This document shows, piece after piece, positions 1 through 8,529 of a stretch of 64,000 nucleotides of DNA; the first letter of the stretch is position 1; the number at the start of each line of letters is the position of its first letter. The position numbers and the translations under genes are program-made. Origin of the DNA: Gillisella vitis (GTDB lineage Bacteria > Pseudomonadota > Alphaproteobacteria > Rhizobiales > Rhizobiaceae). Location: NCBI RefSeq assembly GCF_014204625.1, contig NZ_JACHLU010000001.1, positions 1 through 64,000 of the forward strand. Reading direction: 5' to 3'. A model generated the notes under the pieces. That model worked only from the letters and a program-made list of their open reading frames with translations. It did not search any database and was not told the DNA's origin.

Positions 1-326
1 CGCTTGAGAACACGGCTGACAGTGGCGGGTGATACGCCCGTTTCCATAGCGATGTGCTTGCCGGTCAGGCGCTGGCGGCGAAGCGTAATGATGCGATCCG
101 CCAGCGCCTGATCGGTCTGACATGGGCTTCTTTGGGGACGCGACGAGCGGTCAACCATAGCAGCGCGTCCACCCTCTGCAAATCGCTTGACCCAGCGCGA
201 CACGATCTTGACGCAGACGCCATAGACACTGGCAGCTTGCGCCCTCGTGAGCCTGCCATCAAGAACGGCGGCGGCCATTTCCGCTCGACGCAATGGAGTT
301 AATCGGGCATTCTTATGAATGTTCAT
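1..326 (-). CDS. IS481-family transposase, N-terminal part (cut by window edge)
   Basis: Reading the minus strand from the ATG at 326 gives about 108 codons with no stop before the window edge. The start MNIHKNARLTPLRRAEM, a helix-turn-helix with TRAQAASVYGVCVKIVSRW, and a second one with GVSPATVSRVLK match the DNA-binding region of IS481-type transposases. The DDE catalytic core would lie outside the window. Immediately upstream (327-415) is non-coding sequence that probably holds the end of the element, including a GATGTGAGCTTTCAGG stretch seen on the minus strand. I could not fix the terminal inverted repeat. Whether the full gene is intact cannot be judged here. Confidence 0.85.
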   Translation of the reverse strand, partial: MNIHKNARLTPLRRAEMAAAVLDGRLTRAQAASVYGVCVKIVSRWVKRFAEGGRAAMVDRSSRPQRSPCQTDQALADRIITLRRQRLTGKHIAMETGVSPATVSRVLK

Positions 327-430
327 TCGGAGCCATCCTGGAATACTGTTGTGTGGTAACTCCAGTCTCCTCGATATGCTCCGAATGGACAACCTCCTGA
401 AAGCTCACATCTAGCAGCTCCGGTAATGAC

Positions 431-1426
431 TCAAGCCTGGATGAATTTCAGCAGATCGGCATTGAGAACATCGGCATTGACTGTCAGCATCCCATGAGAA
501 AAGCCGGGATAGGTCTTCAACGTGCCGTTCTTCAGGAGCTTGACCGACTTATGCGCCGAGTCTGCGATCGGAACGATCTGATCGTCTTCGCCATGCAGCA
601 CAAGGGTCGGAACGCTGATAGCCTTCAGATCATCTGTCTGGTCCGTTTCGGAGAAGGCCTTGATGCCATCATAATGGGCTTTGGCACCGCCCATCATGCC
701 CTGACGCCACCAGTTCTGGATCACCCCTTCATGCACTGTTGCGCCGTCACGATTGAACCCATAGAAGGGGCCTGCCGGAACATCGCGGAAGAACTGGGCG
801 CGGTTTGCGGCAAGAGCGGAGCGGAAGCCATCGAAGACTTCCATGGGCAGACCTTCGGGATTGGCAGCGGTTTTCAGCATAATCGGGGGAACGGCGGAAA
901 CCAAAACCGCCTTGGCAACACGACCCGATGGCTCACCATGCTTGGCGACATAGCGTGCAACTTCCCCGCCACCTGTCGAGTGACCGATATGAACCGCCTT
1001 CTTCAGATCCAGAGCCTCAACAACCGCGAAGGCGTCGGCTGCATAATGATCCATATCGTGCCCTTCCGAAACCTGGGCAGAACGGCCATGGCCGCGACGG
1101 TCATGGGCAACAACACGGAAGCCCTTCGACAGGAAGAACAGCATCTGGGCATCCCAGTCGTCCGACGACAGCGGCCAACCGTGATGAAATACGATAGGCT
1201 GAGCCTCCTTCGGGCCCCAGTCCTTGTAGAAGATTTCGACACCGTCCTGAGTGGTCACATATGCCATTGTCTTTTTTCCTTCGTGCGGGGTTGTTACGGA
1301 AGCAGCTTTGGCTGCCAGGCTGAAAACGGGAGACATCGTGGTAACGACAGCTGCACCGGCAGAGAGCAGCGCATTCCGACGGCTCATGGGAAGCATGTTT
1401 GAGGCCATGTCAGCTTCGCTTTCCAT
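431..1426 (-). CDS. Alpha/beta hydrolase, cofactor-free haloperoxidase/esterase type, exported by Tat
   Basis: A 331-residue alpha/beta-hydrolase-fold protein. The nucleophile elbow is GHSTGG (Ser near 150), the acid is in HGEDDQIVP and the histidine in GFSHGM near the C-terminus. The HHGWP oxyanion region and HDRRGHGRS are typical of non-heme chloroperoxidase/arylesterase relatives. The N-terminus carries SRRNALLSAG followed by a hydrophobic stretch, which looks like a twin-arginine signal, so the enzyme may act in the periplasm. The ATG at 1426 overlaps the upstream XapX gene by 17 bases. An ATG at 1408, just after the XapX stop codon, is an equally plausible start and keeps the signal. The natural substrate cannot be read from sequence; esterase, lactonase or perhydrolase activity is possible. 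Confidence 0.85.
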   Translation of the reverse strand: MESEADMASNMLPMSRRNALLSAGAAVVTTMSPVFSLAAKAASVTTPHEGKKTMAYVTTQDGVEIFYKDWGPKEAQPIVFHHGWPLSSDDWDAQMLFFLSKGFRVVAHDRRGHGRSAQVSEGHDMDHYAADAFAVVEALDLKKAVHIGHSTGGGEVARYVAKHGEPSGRVAKAVLVSAVPPIMLKTAANPEGLPMEVFDGFRSALAANRAQFFRDVPAGPFYGFNRDGATVHEGVIQNWWRQGMMGGAKAHYDGIKAFSETDQTDDLKAISVPTLVLHGEDDQIVPIADSAHKSVKLLKNGTLKTYPGFSHGMLTVNADVLNADLLKFIQA

Positions 1427-1697
1427 CGTTTTCGTCGGCTACGCGAGCGACGGCTAGCTTTTTACCACCTTTTGGCAAGTGACCAAACATGTGCGGCTTG
1501 ATTTGATGAATCCAGGACATGGCTGCCGACTCTTTCGCCCAGAGGGATTTTGCCAGAGGAATGACCTGCTCCCCAACCAGAATGCCGAGGAGCCCGACGA
1601 GCGCGATGACTGGCGGGGCTGGCGATCGAACATTGAGAAGACTGTAAATGATGCCGACAACAAGGCCCGCACCGAGAGACAGAAGATAGATTTTCAT
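1410..1697 (-). CDS. XapX domain (DUF1427) small membrane protein
   Basis: A 95-residue protein beginning MKIYLLSLGAGLVVG with two predicted membrane segments (about residues 3-22 and 28-48) and a GLLGILVGEQVIP motif typical of the XapX family. The family is named from its proximity to xanthosine genes, but its role is unknown. A GGAGAG ribosome-binding site precedes the ATG. The hydrophilic tail of about 40 residues is longer than in many members. It overlaps the downstream alpha/beta-hydrolase start, so the two genes are probably cotranscribed and may be translationally coupled. Confidence 0.85.
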   Translation of the reverse strand: MKIYLLSLGAGLVVGIIYSLLNVRSPAPPVIALVGLLGILVGEQVIPLAKSLWAKESAAMSWIHQIKPHMFGHLPKGGKKLAVARVADENDGKRS

Positions 1698-1721
1698 AGA
1701 ATGCTCTCCACGACATGAGAA

Positions 1722-1779
1722 CAGGCCGCTTCGCCTCGCGCAGTGAAGACGTCAGTGCAGCAGGTTTCGAAGCGGCCTG
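1722..1779 (-). terminator. Long inverted repeat after the isochorismatase-type gene
   Basis: CAGGCCGCTTCG at 1722-1733 pairs perfectly with CGAAGCGGCCTG at 1768-1779, leaving a 34-base loop. It begins 10 bases past the stop of the minus-strand hydrolase gene (1789) and lies ahead of the XapX gene. It has no clear T run, so it may be a processing or attenuation hairpin rather than a strong intrinsic terminator. Confidence 0.5.
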
Positions 1780-1788
1780 CCCGGATCA

Positions 1789-2478
1789 TCAAACAGCGGG
1801 GTTCGGGCCGATGCGCTTGCCATGCTGAACGCGCTCTTCAACGCCGTGAACCATGGTGTAGGCGTAATCGACACCCATTCCATAGGCACCGGAATGTTCC
1901 TTAACGAGCGTGGTCACCGCGTCATAGGTTTCCTTGCGAGCCCAGTCGCGCTGCCACTCGAGCAGGACTTGCTGCCAGGTGACGGGGATCACCCCTGCCT
2001 GCACCATCCGGTCCATGGCATATTTATGCGCATCAGCGGACGTGCCGCCGGACGCATCTGCGACCATGTAGATTTCAAAATCAGGGCGATCGTGCAGCGC
2101 AGAAAGTGCGAAGGTCGTATTGCAGACTTCTGTCCAGAGACCAGAAACAACAATCTTCCTACGGCCTTGGGCAAAGTTCTTGTCCAGAGCATCACGAACA
2201 TTCTGGTCATCCCAGGAGTTCATTGAAGTGCGTTCGAGAATGTCATTCTCCGGGTATACAGCGAGCAGTTCGGGATAGGTATGACCCGAAAAGCTCTTGG
2301 TTTCGACGGTGGTGATCGTTGTCGGGATGTCGAAGATTTTCGCGGACTTGGCAAGCCCGACAACGTTGTTCTTCAACGTCTGACGGTCGATCGACTGAAC
2401 GCCGAAAGCCATCTGCGGCTGCTGATCGATAAAGATGAGCTGGCTGTTTGCCGGGGTGAGAACTTCGAGCTTTGACAT
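1789..2478 (-). CDS. Isochorismatase-family cysteine hydrolase, YcaC-like
   Basis: A 229-residue cysteine hydrolase. Asp18 in LIFIDQQPQM and Cys119 in GLWTEVCNTTF fit the family's catalytic Asp and Cys. The basic residue of the triad appears to be Arg84 in LERTSMNSW, as expected for YcaC-like proteins rather than classical isochorismatases. The start at 2478 has a GAGGAAAA ribosome-binding site. Relatives hydrolyse amides or imides but many have no known substrate. The gene is followed by XapX and alpha/beta-hydrolase genes on the same strand, with a divergence from known operons that I cannot resolve. The AraC regulator upstream (3024-3956) may control the set. Confidence 0.85.
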   Translation of the reverse strand: MSKLEVLTPANSQLIFIDQQPQMAFGVQSIDRQTLKNNVVGLAKSAKIFDIPTTITTVETKSFSGHTYPELLAVYPENDILERTSMNSWDDQNVRDALDKNFAQGRRKIVVSGLWTEVCNTTFALSALHDRPDFEIYMVADASGGTSADAHKYAMDRMVQAGVIPVTWQQVLLEWQRDWARKETYDAVTTLVKEHSGAYGMGVDYAYTMVHGVEERVQHGKRIGPNPAV

Positions 2479-2701
2479 GGTTTTCCTCGTTGATTACGTG
2501 AACCGCATGTTGCGGTTTGAAATGGGCAGCAGCGATCGATCGGTCTCGCGCAAAGGCGGACCTGTTCAATTCTCGAAGCCTTGCAGATGTGGCCTCGTCC
2601 AGTCATCCAAACAGAGACCTCAGCCGAGTTTGGAAAAATCGATGCACCAAAAAAAATCGAGTGCAAGCGAGCACGAACGAAGTGAATGCGTCCATACACG
2701 A

Positions 2702-2906
2702 GAGTCTGTCAGGTTCAGACTGAACCAGACTGGCCCTAAAGCCTGTCGCAGTGAATAGGATTCACTGCGACAGGCTTTAGCTCTTTGTTTTTCGCATGTA
2801 CGTTATCGTTTTATTGAGGACAATAAAACGCGACATGCTGTAAATTTCTTTGTATTCGTTTGTCTTTTCGGAAAAACTGGTGACCACTTTTCCCTGACAA
2901 GGTCTA
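2702..2906. repeat. GAGTCTGTC/GACAAACTC intergenic repeat split by a second element
   Basis: The left part (2702-2736) begins GAGTCTGTCAGGTTCAG. The right part (2843-2906) contains TTCGTTTGTCTTTTCGG and CCACTTTTCCCTGACAAG. Uninterrupted relatives occur at 22413-22514 and 42181-42271. Here the repeat is split by the 106-bp element at 2737-2842. The wider gene-free stretch 2479-3023 holds nothing else recognisable apart from the presumed promoter of the hydrolase gene. Confidence 0.7.
2737..2842 (+). repeat. 106-bp Bru-RS-like miniature element, copy A
   Basis: Bounded by TA on each side (TA-AAGCCTGTCGC ... GCGACATGCTG-TA), with imperfect terminal repeats AGCCTGTCGC and AGCATGTCGC. Inside are a long hairpin (2738-2784 arms TAAAGCCTGTCGCAGTGAAT) and a second palindrome CGTTTTATTG-AGGA-CAATAAAACG. 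Copy B at 4684-4789 is the same sequence on the opposite strand with only two differences seen by eye. Length and structure resemble the Brucella Bru-RS repeats; identity to them is inferred, not checked. Confidence 0.75.
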
Positions 2907-3023
2907 ACCCGAACGGGTTCAGTGGTCTTGTTGATTAGTCAGGTTGGTTGAACAAAATGCAGCTAAACTTCGGCCCATCCAGACAAATGTCTGGATGGGC
3001 GGTGGCAGAACTGCCGCAGACGA

Positions 3024-3956
3024 TCAGGCGTTTCGCCGCCAATTGCCGGGTGTCGTTCCGACCACATTCGAGAACACGCGCGTGAAATGGCTCTGGTCGG
3101 AAAAGCCACAAGAAATTGCGATGTCGAAAATTGTAGCGTCTGTTTGCACAAGAAGCATTCGGGCTTTGGCAATTCGCTCTCGTAATAGCCATTGATATGG
3201 CGTCATTCCCGTCGTTTCGCGGAATGCATGGATGAAATAACCGCGAGAGAGGTTGCAAGCTTGGGCAAGGTCTGAAATCGACAGGTTACCATCCAGATTA
3301 TCAAGAATGATCGCCTTGGCAACGTTCTCCTGAACGCGGGACAGCTTTCTCGTCCGCGTCTGGGAGCTGACGGTGCGATTGCCATACTGTTGAACGACAT
3401 GTGTGCCAATCGCACCCGTTAATTGATCAACAAACAGCCTACTCGCCTGATTAGGGTTTTCGAGCGCAGGCATCAACGCACGTGCGAGATTGGCAAGAAC
3501 CGGATCAGGCTGCCCCGTGATCGTGTTCAGTGCGGACACGGTCCGCAAGTCGGCTTCCTCGGCGATCGTTTCCAGCACCGTGGGAGCCACCTCGAAGAGA
3601 ACGAAATCAAACGAATTCTGAAGATCAGCTTTATATGCCTCACCCAAACTTCGGATGTAGACTGATTCCTGTTCGAAGACATGGCTCGTTGCATGATGCT
3701 CGTGGAATATCCGACGAGTATGCCCGGGAAGGGTCGAGACGCCAATGACGAATCCGCGATTGCTGGCTTCGGTGGATACCTGTTGAGACAGGCCTTCATG
3801 TGAGCCCTTGCGCAGCACAGCCAGTCCTGCGCCATGAAGCACCTGATTTCTGGACAGCTTATTGAGCGAACACCCTAAGCTGTCGGTCGATACATCAGCA
3901 GGTTTTCCAAAAGAAGAGATGGATTTTCTTAGCAAGAGCGCTACCTTTCCGTTCAT
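3024..3956 (-). CDS. AraC-family transcriptional regulator
   Basis: A 310-residue protein with two C-terminal helix-turn-helix motifs: ISDLAQACNLSRGYFIHAFRETTGMTPYQWL and IFDIAISCGFSDQSHFTRVFSNVVGTTPGNWR (about residues 225-308). The N-terminal 200 residues are a sensor domain of unknown ligand. The ATG at 3956 has a weak AGG-type ribosome-binding site. The gene lies between repeat elements and upstream, on the same strand, of the cysteine hydrolase/XapX/hydrolase genes, which are reasonable targets. The ligand is unknown. Confidence 0.9.
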   Translation of the reverse strand: MNGKVALLLRKSISSFGKPADVSTDSLGCSLNKLSRNQVLHGAGLAVLRKGSHEGLSQQVSTEASNRGFVIGVSTLPGHTRRIFHEHHATSHVFEQESVYIRSLGEAYKADLQNSFDFVLFEVAPTVLETIAEEADLRTVSALNTITGQPDPVLANLARALMPALENPNQASRLFVDQLTGAIGTHVVQQYGNRTVSSQTRTRKLSRVQENVAKAIILDNLDGNLSISDLAQACNLSRGYFIHAFRETTGMTPYQWLLRERIAKARMLLVQTDATIFDIAISCGFSDQSHFTRVFSNVVGTTPGNWRRNA

Positions 3957-4172
3957 TCAAAACCTGCGAGCGAGTCCCTTCCGTTGCAGTGCCGAAAAGA
4001 CCAGAGTGCTAGGGCGGATCGACATTCAGGTTTGACCGGCATCTTTACAACTGTTGCACCTGTACAACGTTATTTTACACGCAAAACTCAACCGATTTCC
4101 ACCGAGAAATGAGCCACCTCTGAGTATGGTTTTCTGATCAGGCTGTGGTCAAAGGCTAGGAAGTGTGTACAG

Positions 4173-4631
4173 TTATTTGAGCCACAATATTGTCGCTGCG
4201 AGAGCGATCATGGCTCGATAGTTTCGAGCCGTTTTCTCGTATCGTGTGGCAATGCGTCGACATTGTTTGAGCTTTGAAAAACAACATTCGACCAGATGCC
4301 GCTGAGTATAGGCATGCTGGTGAACGCAGATAATGGTGCTATCAATGATCAGGTATTCGAAATCACGATCATCGGACATCGCATCGAAAACCCGCCACCA
4401 GATGCCCTTTTGGCTCCAGCGGCTGAACCGCCGAAAGACGCTATTCCAATCGCCAAACACCTCTGGCAGGCCGCGCCAGGGTGAGCCTGTGCGCACAATC
4501 CATAAGACGGCTTCCACGAACATGCGATTGTCGAGCCCGGACGAGCAGCGGGTGCGAGCATCGCCGATGATATGCCGGGCAATCTGATCCCATTGGTCGT
4601 CTCGAAGAATCAAACGGTCCAAAACACCCAT
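4173..4631 (-). pseudogene. IS5-family transposase with internal deletion
   Basis: Starts MGVLDRLILRDDQWDQI at an ATG (4631) preceded by GGAGG; an upstream GTG at 4661 is less likely. The first ~110 residues match the N-terminal half of IS427-type transposases, ending at LIIDSTIICVHQHA, which contains the first catalytic Asp. The sequence then jumps to RHLVECCFSKLKQCRRIATRYEKT, normally about 100 residues further on. The second catalytic Asp and its surroundings are therefore missing. The reading frame stays open across the junction, so it appears as a clean 152-residue ORF, but the product should be inactive. Confidence 0.8.
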
Positions 4632-4683
4632 GACTGCCTCCAAAAGACAGTCATGAATCACATCTCAAGACGTTTGGGAATCC

Positions 4684-4789
4684 TACAGCATGTCGCGTTT
4701 TATTGTCCTCAATAAAACGATAACGTCCATGCGAAAAAGAAAGAGCTAAAGCCTGTCGCAGTGAATCCTATTCACTGCGACAGGCTTTA
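4684..4789 (-). repeat. 106-bp Bru-RS-like miniature element, copy B, inside the IS
   Basis: Inverse-orientation copy of 2737-2842 with the same TA borders, long hairpin and CGTTTTATTG palindrome. It sits between the transposase start and the right terminal repeat of the IS5-like element, so it inserted into that element. The 140 bp from 4808 to the next gene (4948) show no recognisable feature. Confidence 0.75.
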
Positions 4790-4947
4790 AGAGTCCACAC
4801 TTCCTAGCCCGGTGGATAACCAACAGAATAATCAACTTACCTGCATCTTCAAAGCGTACCAAAGCAGGGAAGCCAGTTCATCCATGTTTTCCTCCGGCCT
4901 CATGAAAGGGTTACCGTAAATAAATACCATCTCATAGATGGCTGCGC

Positions 4948-6102
4948 TTAACCCGCATCCAGATCAAGGTCGAAAAAGTGCTGCGTTGCCAAGGCCGCAG
5001 CACCGCGCGCCCAGGAGCCGGGAACCCAATCGGGCAGCAGTTCGGGCGTGTTGAGAAAGGTGTATTTCGCCATCGAGCGCCGGATCGGCTCCAGAATGGC
5101 ATCGCCGAACTGCATCGCTTCGCCGCCAGCAATCAGGATTTCCGGATCGAACAGGTTGACGAGATCGGCAAGATGGCGACCGATAAGCTCGCCAGCCTGT
5201 GCCATCACGCGCAAGGCTTCCGCATCACCCGCCTCGATGGCGGCAACAAAAGCCTCGCGCGTCTGCGCGCCATCTCCCCGCCCTGCACTCCACACCTCAA
5301 TCATTGCGGCTTCGGCGGCATGGGCTTGAAGGCAGCCATGCCGTCCGCATTCACAAAGGCGACCGCCGGGAACAGAAACGACATGGCCGAGCTTGCCTGC
5401 CAGTCCATGACTGCCGTGATAGATCTCGCCATTGATCACCAGAGAAGCCCCGACCCCCGTGCCTACGGCAATGGTTGCGAAATTTTTGTGGTTGCGGCCT
5501 GCACCAAACAGACGTTGAGCGACGGTGAAGGCGCTAATATCATCATCGATCCAGACGGGCACGTGCACCTGCTCGCCGAGCAGCTTTGGAAAATCAAGAT
5601 TGTACCAACCGAAGCGCGGACTCTGAACACAGATGCCATTGACCGCATCGACCTCACCCGGAATGGAAACCCCGATTCCCAGCACCGGCACGCCGGCGCG
5701 CCCGGCCATGTCGACGAGTTTTGGAATTGCCGCGATGATTGCCGCGATCATGGTTTCCGGCTTTGTGTCTGGGACAGACGCATCAAAGGCGGCCAGCGGC
5801 GTCGTGGCAAGATCGGTCAGGATGCAATCGATCCGATCGTGTCGCAGCTTGAAACCCACAGCGAGGTGACCGTCATAATTGATGTCGACCGGCACCGGGC
5901 GCCGCCCTGTGGCACCGGACTGAGCCTTGCCCTCGATAACCAGGTGTTCATCCAGCAATTCGGTGACCACAAAGGTCACGGCGGCAGGACTAAGGCCCGT
6001 GACCGAGGCAATTTCGGCACGTGGCATGGGCCCGCGATTGCGCAGGAGATTGAGAATGAGACGGCGGTTGAGCGCTCTTGATGTACTGGGATTGCCGCGC
6101 AC
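4948..6102 (-). CDS. ROK-family transcriptional repressor
   Basis: A 384-residue regulator. Residues about 10-60 form a winged helix-turn-helix (MPRAEIASVTGLSPAAVTFVVTELL), followed by a ROK sugar-binding domain with the zinc motif CECGRHGC at 250-257 and a GTGVGASLVINGEIYHG nucleotide-site-like segment. The usual ROK kinase E-x-G-H signature reads GKLGH, so sugar-kinase activity is unlikely. It is divergent from the sugar transporter/beta-galactosidase operon at 6300-12726, which it probably represses until a sugar binds. Confidence 0.92.
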   Translation of the reverse strand: MRGNPSTSRALNRRLILNLLRNRGPMPRAEIASVTGLSPAAVTFVVTELLDEHLVIEGKAQSGATGRRPVPVDINYDGHLAVGFKLRHDRIDCILTDLATTPLAAFDASVPDTKPETMIAAIIAAIPKLVDMAGRAGVPVLGIGVSIPGEVDAVNGICVQSPRFGWYNLDFPKLLGEQVHVPVWIDDDISAFTVAQRLFGAGRNHKNFATIAVGTGVGASLVINGEIYHGSHGLAGKLGHVVSVPGGRLCECGRHGCLQAHAAEAAMIEVWSAGRGDGAQTREAFVAAIEAGDAEALRVMAQAGELIGRHLADLVNLFDPEILIAGGEAMQFGDAILEPIRRSMAKYTFLNTPELLPDWVPGSWARGAAALATQHFFDLDLDAG

Positions 6103-6115
6103 GGATTTCCTTTAT

Positions 6116-6132
6116 TTAATTTTGTAAATTAA
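6116..6132. promoter_or_regulatory. Candidate ROK operator
   Basis: Inverted repeat TTAATTT-TGT-AAATTAA in the divergent region, 14 bases ahead of the ROK start. ROK (NagC/XylR-like) regulators often bind AT-rich inverted repeats of this kind. Assignment rests only on symmetry and position. Confidence 0.45.
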
Positions 6133-6299
6133 CTATTGATCCTTCCCGGATGCTACGGTAACAATAGCGTCAAGGCAATGGAGGAAAGCCCGTTCTGCGC
6201 CACCGCAGGCGGCATTGCTTATGGATAAACAGGATTTCACATCTTCACTCCGCCCATACGCTGGCGCGGAGCAGGTTTTTTGCGTCTTGGAGGAGGCAA

Positions 6300-7577
6300 A
6301 TGACATTGACGAAACACCCGACACTGCTCGACGCCATCAAGGCTTCCCGTCGGCAAGTCCTGCTTGGTGCCGGTGCGGCGCTGGCCGGAAGCGCGCTCTT
6401 CAGCCCCGCAATCGCGGCAGGCGGTGAGATTACGATCATATCCGACCTCGGCAATGCCGATCAGCGGGAGATTCTCGCCCGTCTCGCCACAGAATATGGC
6501 AAGAAGAGCGGCAGCAAGGTCACCATCAACAATATGGATCACGAGGCCCATAAAACCGCGATCCGCAGTTATCTCGTCGTCAGCGCGCCGGACATCTGCT
6601 TCTGGTTCTCAGGCAACCGCATGAAATCCTTCGTGGATCGCGGGCTGTTCGATGATATTTCCGATCTGTTCAGCCGCGAGGGCTATGCCGACAAGCTTGG
6701 CGTGACCATGGGCTCGGTGACTGTCGATGGCAAACAATACGGCCTGCCGCTTGGCGGCATTCTCTGGGGCTTGTTCTACCGCAAGGACGTGTTCGAGGCC
6801 AAAGGCTGGACACCACCGAAAACATGGGCCGAATTCCAGACGTTTGGCGAAGCAGCCAAGTCCGCAGGCATGATCCCGATCAGCATGGGGACCAAGGAAT
6901 TGTGGCCGTGTGGCGGATGGTTTGATCATCTCAACCTGCGCATCAACGGGCTTGAAAAGCACATGGCGTTGATGGATGGCAAAATCGGCTACACCGATCC
7001 GATGCTGAAGCCAGTGTTCGACACATGGGAAGAGCTGATCAAGGCCGGTTTCTTCTCACCCAACGGGCCATCCTTCGGCTGGGAGCAGGCCGGTGCGGCT
7101 CTGGCCCAGAAAAAGGCGGCGATGATGGATCTCGGCAGTTTCATCAAATACGCTTTCCCGGCAGCGGAACTACCGCAGCTTGGCTTTGCCCCCTTCCCTG
7201 AAATCGTTCCCGGCATGGATCGCTACGAGGATTTCTCGGCCAACTCCGTGCATATTCCCGCAAAGGCCAAGAACAAGCAGGGTGCGCGTGATTTCCTTGC
7301 CTATCTCTATCAGCCTGAAAACCTGTCCGCGTTTCTGGAAGCCGAAGGCACAATTCCGCCGCGCAATGACTGCCCGCCCAGCAAGGATGCGATGGTCAAT
7401 GCCGCCGTGGAATCGCTCAAATCCGTCAAGGGCACGGCCCAATATTATGACCGTGATACCGATCCTGACATGGCGCTCGACGGCATGAAGGGTTTTCAGG
7501 AATTTTCGCAGAGACCCGAGCGGCGCGAGCAGATTTTGGCTCGTCTGGAAAAGACGCGAGCGCGCATTTTCAAATAA
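6300..7577 (+). CDS. Sugar ABC transporter substrate-binding protein (CUT1), Tat-type signal
   Basis: A 425-residue family-1 extracellular solute-binding protein. The N-terminus has KASRRQVLLGAGAALAGSALF, a twin-arginine signal with likely cleavage after AIAA. The start at 6300 has a GGAGGAGG site. The body shows family-1 features such as YGLPLGGILWGLFYRKDVFEAKGWTPPKTWAEF. It captures a sugar in the periplasm and passes it to the permease pair encoded next. The downstream beta-galactosidase suggests a galactoside or galacto-oligosaccharide substrate. Confidence 0.92.
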   Translation: MTLTKHPTLLDAIKASRRQVLLGAGAALAGSALFSPAIAAGGEITIISDLGNADQREILARLATEYGKKSGSKVTINNMDHEAHKTAIRSYLVVSAPDICFWFSGNRMKSFVDRGLFDDISDLFSREGYADKLGVTMGSVTVDGKQYGLPLGGILWGLFYRKDVFEAKGWTPPKTWAEFQTFGEAAKSAGMIPISMGTKELWPCGGWFDHLNLRINGLEKHMALMDGKIGYTDPMLKPVFDTWEELIKAGFFSPNGPSFGWEQAGAALAQKKAAMMDLGSFIKYAFPAAELPQLGFAPFPEIVPGMDRYEDFSANSVHIPAKAKNKQGARDFLAYLYQPENLSAFLEAEGTIPPRNDCPPSKDAMVNAAVESLKSVKGTAQYYDRDTDPDMALDGMKGFQEFSQRPERREQILARLEKTRARIFK

Positions 7578-7644
7578 CCGATCAGCGCAATTGGGGCGAG
7601 TTTTTGGACTTGCCCTCCCCTTCTGTAACGCTGCGAGACAATCC

Positions 7645-8529
7645 ATGTCGGAACTCTGGAAACAACACAGGATATGGCTCACCCCCATCCTGTTCATCCT
7701 GCCGGGCATTATCCTGTTCGGCACCATCATCATTGCCTCTTCGGTGCAATCCGTCTGGCTGTCGTTTTTCGACTGGGACGGGGTCGGCCCGAAAAGCTGG
7801 GTGGGCTTTGCCAATTACATCGAGCTTGCCAGTGATCCGCAATTCTACGTGTCGCTGAAGAACAATCTCATCTGGCTTGTGCTGTTCATGGCGGCACCCC
7901 CGCTAGGGCTGGCCTTGGCGCTGATCGTCAACCAGCAAATCGCCGGTATGCGCATTCTCAAATCGTTGTTTTTCATTCCGCTGGTGCTGGCAACGGTGAC
8001 GGTCGGCGTGGTGTTCGGCTGGGTCTATGATCCTAATTACGGCTTGCTCGCACTGATCTTCAGCTTGTTTGGTGCCACCGCCCCTGCCCTGTTGGCCGAT
8101 GAGCATTTCGTTACCTTCGCTGTGGTCATTGCCGCACTCTGGCCACAGATCGCCTTCTGCATGGTGCTGTTTCTGGCCGGGCTTAACAACCTCAGCTCAG
8201 ACATTATCGGCGCTGGTCGGGTCGATGGCGCGCGCGGCTGGAACATGCTGTGGCATGTGGTTTTGCCGCAGCTGCGTCAGGTTGGTTTCATCGCTCTTGC
8301 CGTCACCGTCGTCGGGGCGCTGCGCTCATTCGATATGATCGCGGTGATGACCTCGGGCGGGCCGTTCGGTTCCTCCGAAGTTTTGGCCTATCAGATGTAT
8401 GAGCAGTCGATCTTTTCCTATCGCTTCGGCTATGGCGCGGCGATTGCCACCATTCTCTTCCTGATCATGATCGTCTTCATCACCTGGTATCTGCGCACCA
8501 TGCTGCGCATGGAAGCGGAGACCCGCTGA
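7645..8529 (+). CDS. Sugar ABC transporter permease (MalF-like)
   Basis: A 294-residue inner-membrane permease with six predicted membrane segments and the EAA-loop sequence GAGRVDGARGWNMLWHVVLPQL that contacts the ATPase. I chose the ATG at 7645 (MSELWKQHRIWLTPILF) because the in-frame TTG at 7591 adds a non-homologous leader without a ribosome-binding site. It overlaps the next permease gene by one base of TGATG, consistent with translational coupling. Paired with 8529-9380 and the ATPase at 9408. Confidence 0.92.
   Translation: MSELWKQHRIWLTPILFILPGIILFGTIIIASSVQSVWLSFFDWDGVGPKSWVGFANYIELASDPQFYVSLKNNLIWLVLFMAAPPLGLALALIVNQQIAGMRILKSLFFIPLVLATVTVGVVFGWVYDPNYGLLALIFSLFGATAPALLADEHFVTFAVVIAALWPQIAFCMVLFLAGLNNLSSDIIGAGRVDGARGWNMLWHVVLPQLRQVGFIALAVTVVGALRSFDMIAVMTSGGPFGSSEVLAYQMYEQSIFSYRFGYGAAIATILFLIMIVFITWYLRTMLRMEAETR

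Larger units (their letters stand above)
4161..4803 (-). mobile_element. Decayed IS5-family (IS427-like) element flanked by CTAG
   Basis: The ends GAAGTGTGTAC (4161 on) and its inverse CACACTTC (to 4803) form terminal inverted repeats, and CTAG stands immediately outside both ends, consistent with the TA/CTAG target preference of the IS427 group. The element is only about 640 bp and about 106 bp of that is an inserted miniature repeat (4684-4789). Its transposase lacks the central part, so it cannot move on its own. Confidence 0.75.

Noticed and set aside
494..1402. Long plus-strand open frame opposite the alpha/beta hydrolase
   Set aside because: It is a shadow of the hydrolase gene on the opposite strand; it has no ribosome-binding site or recognisable domain.
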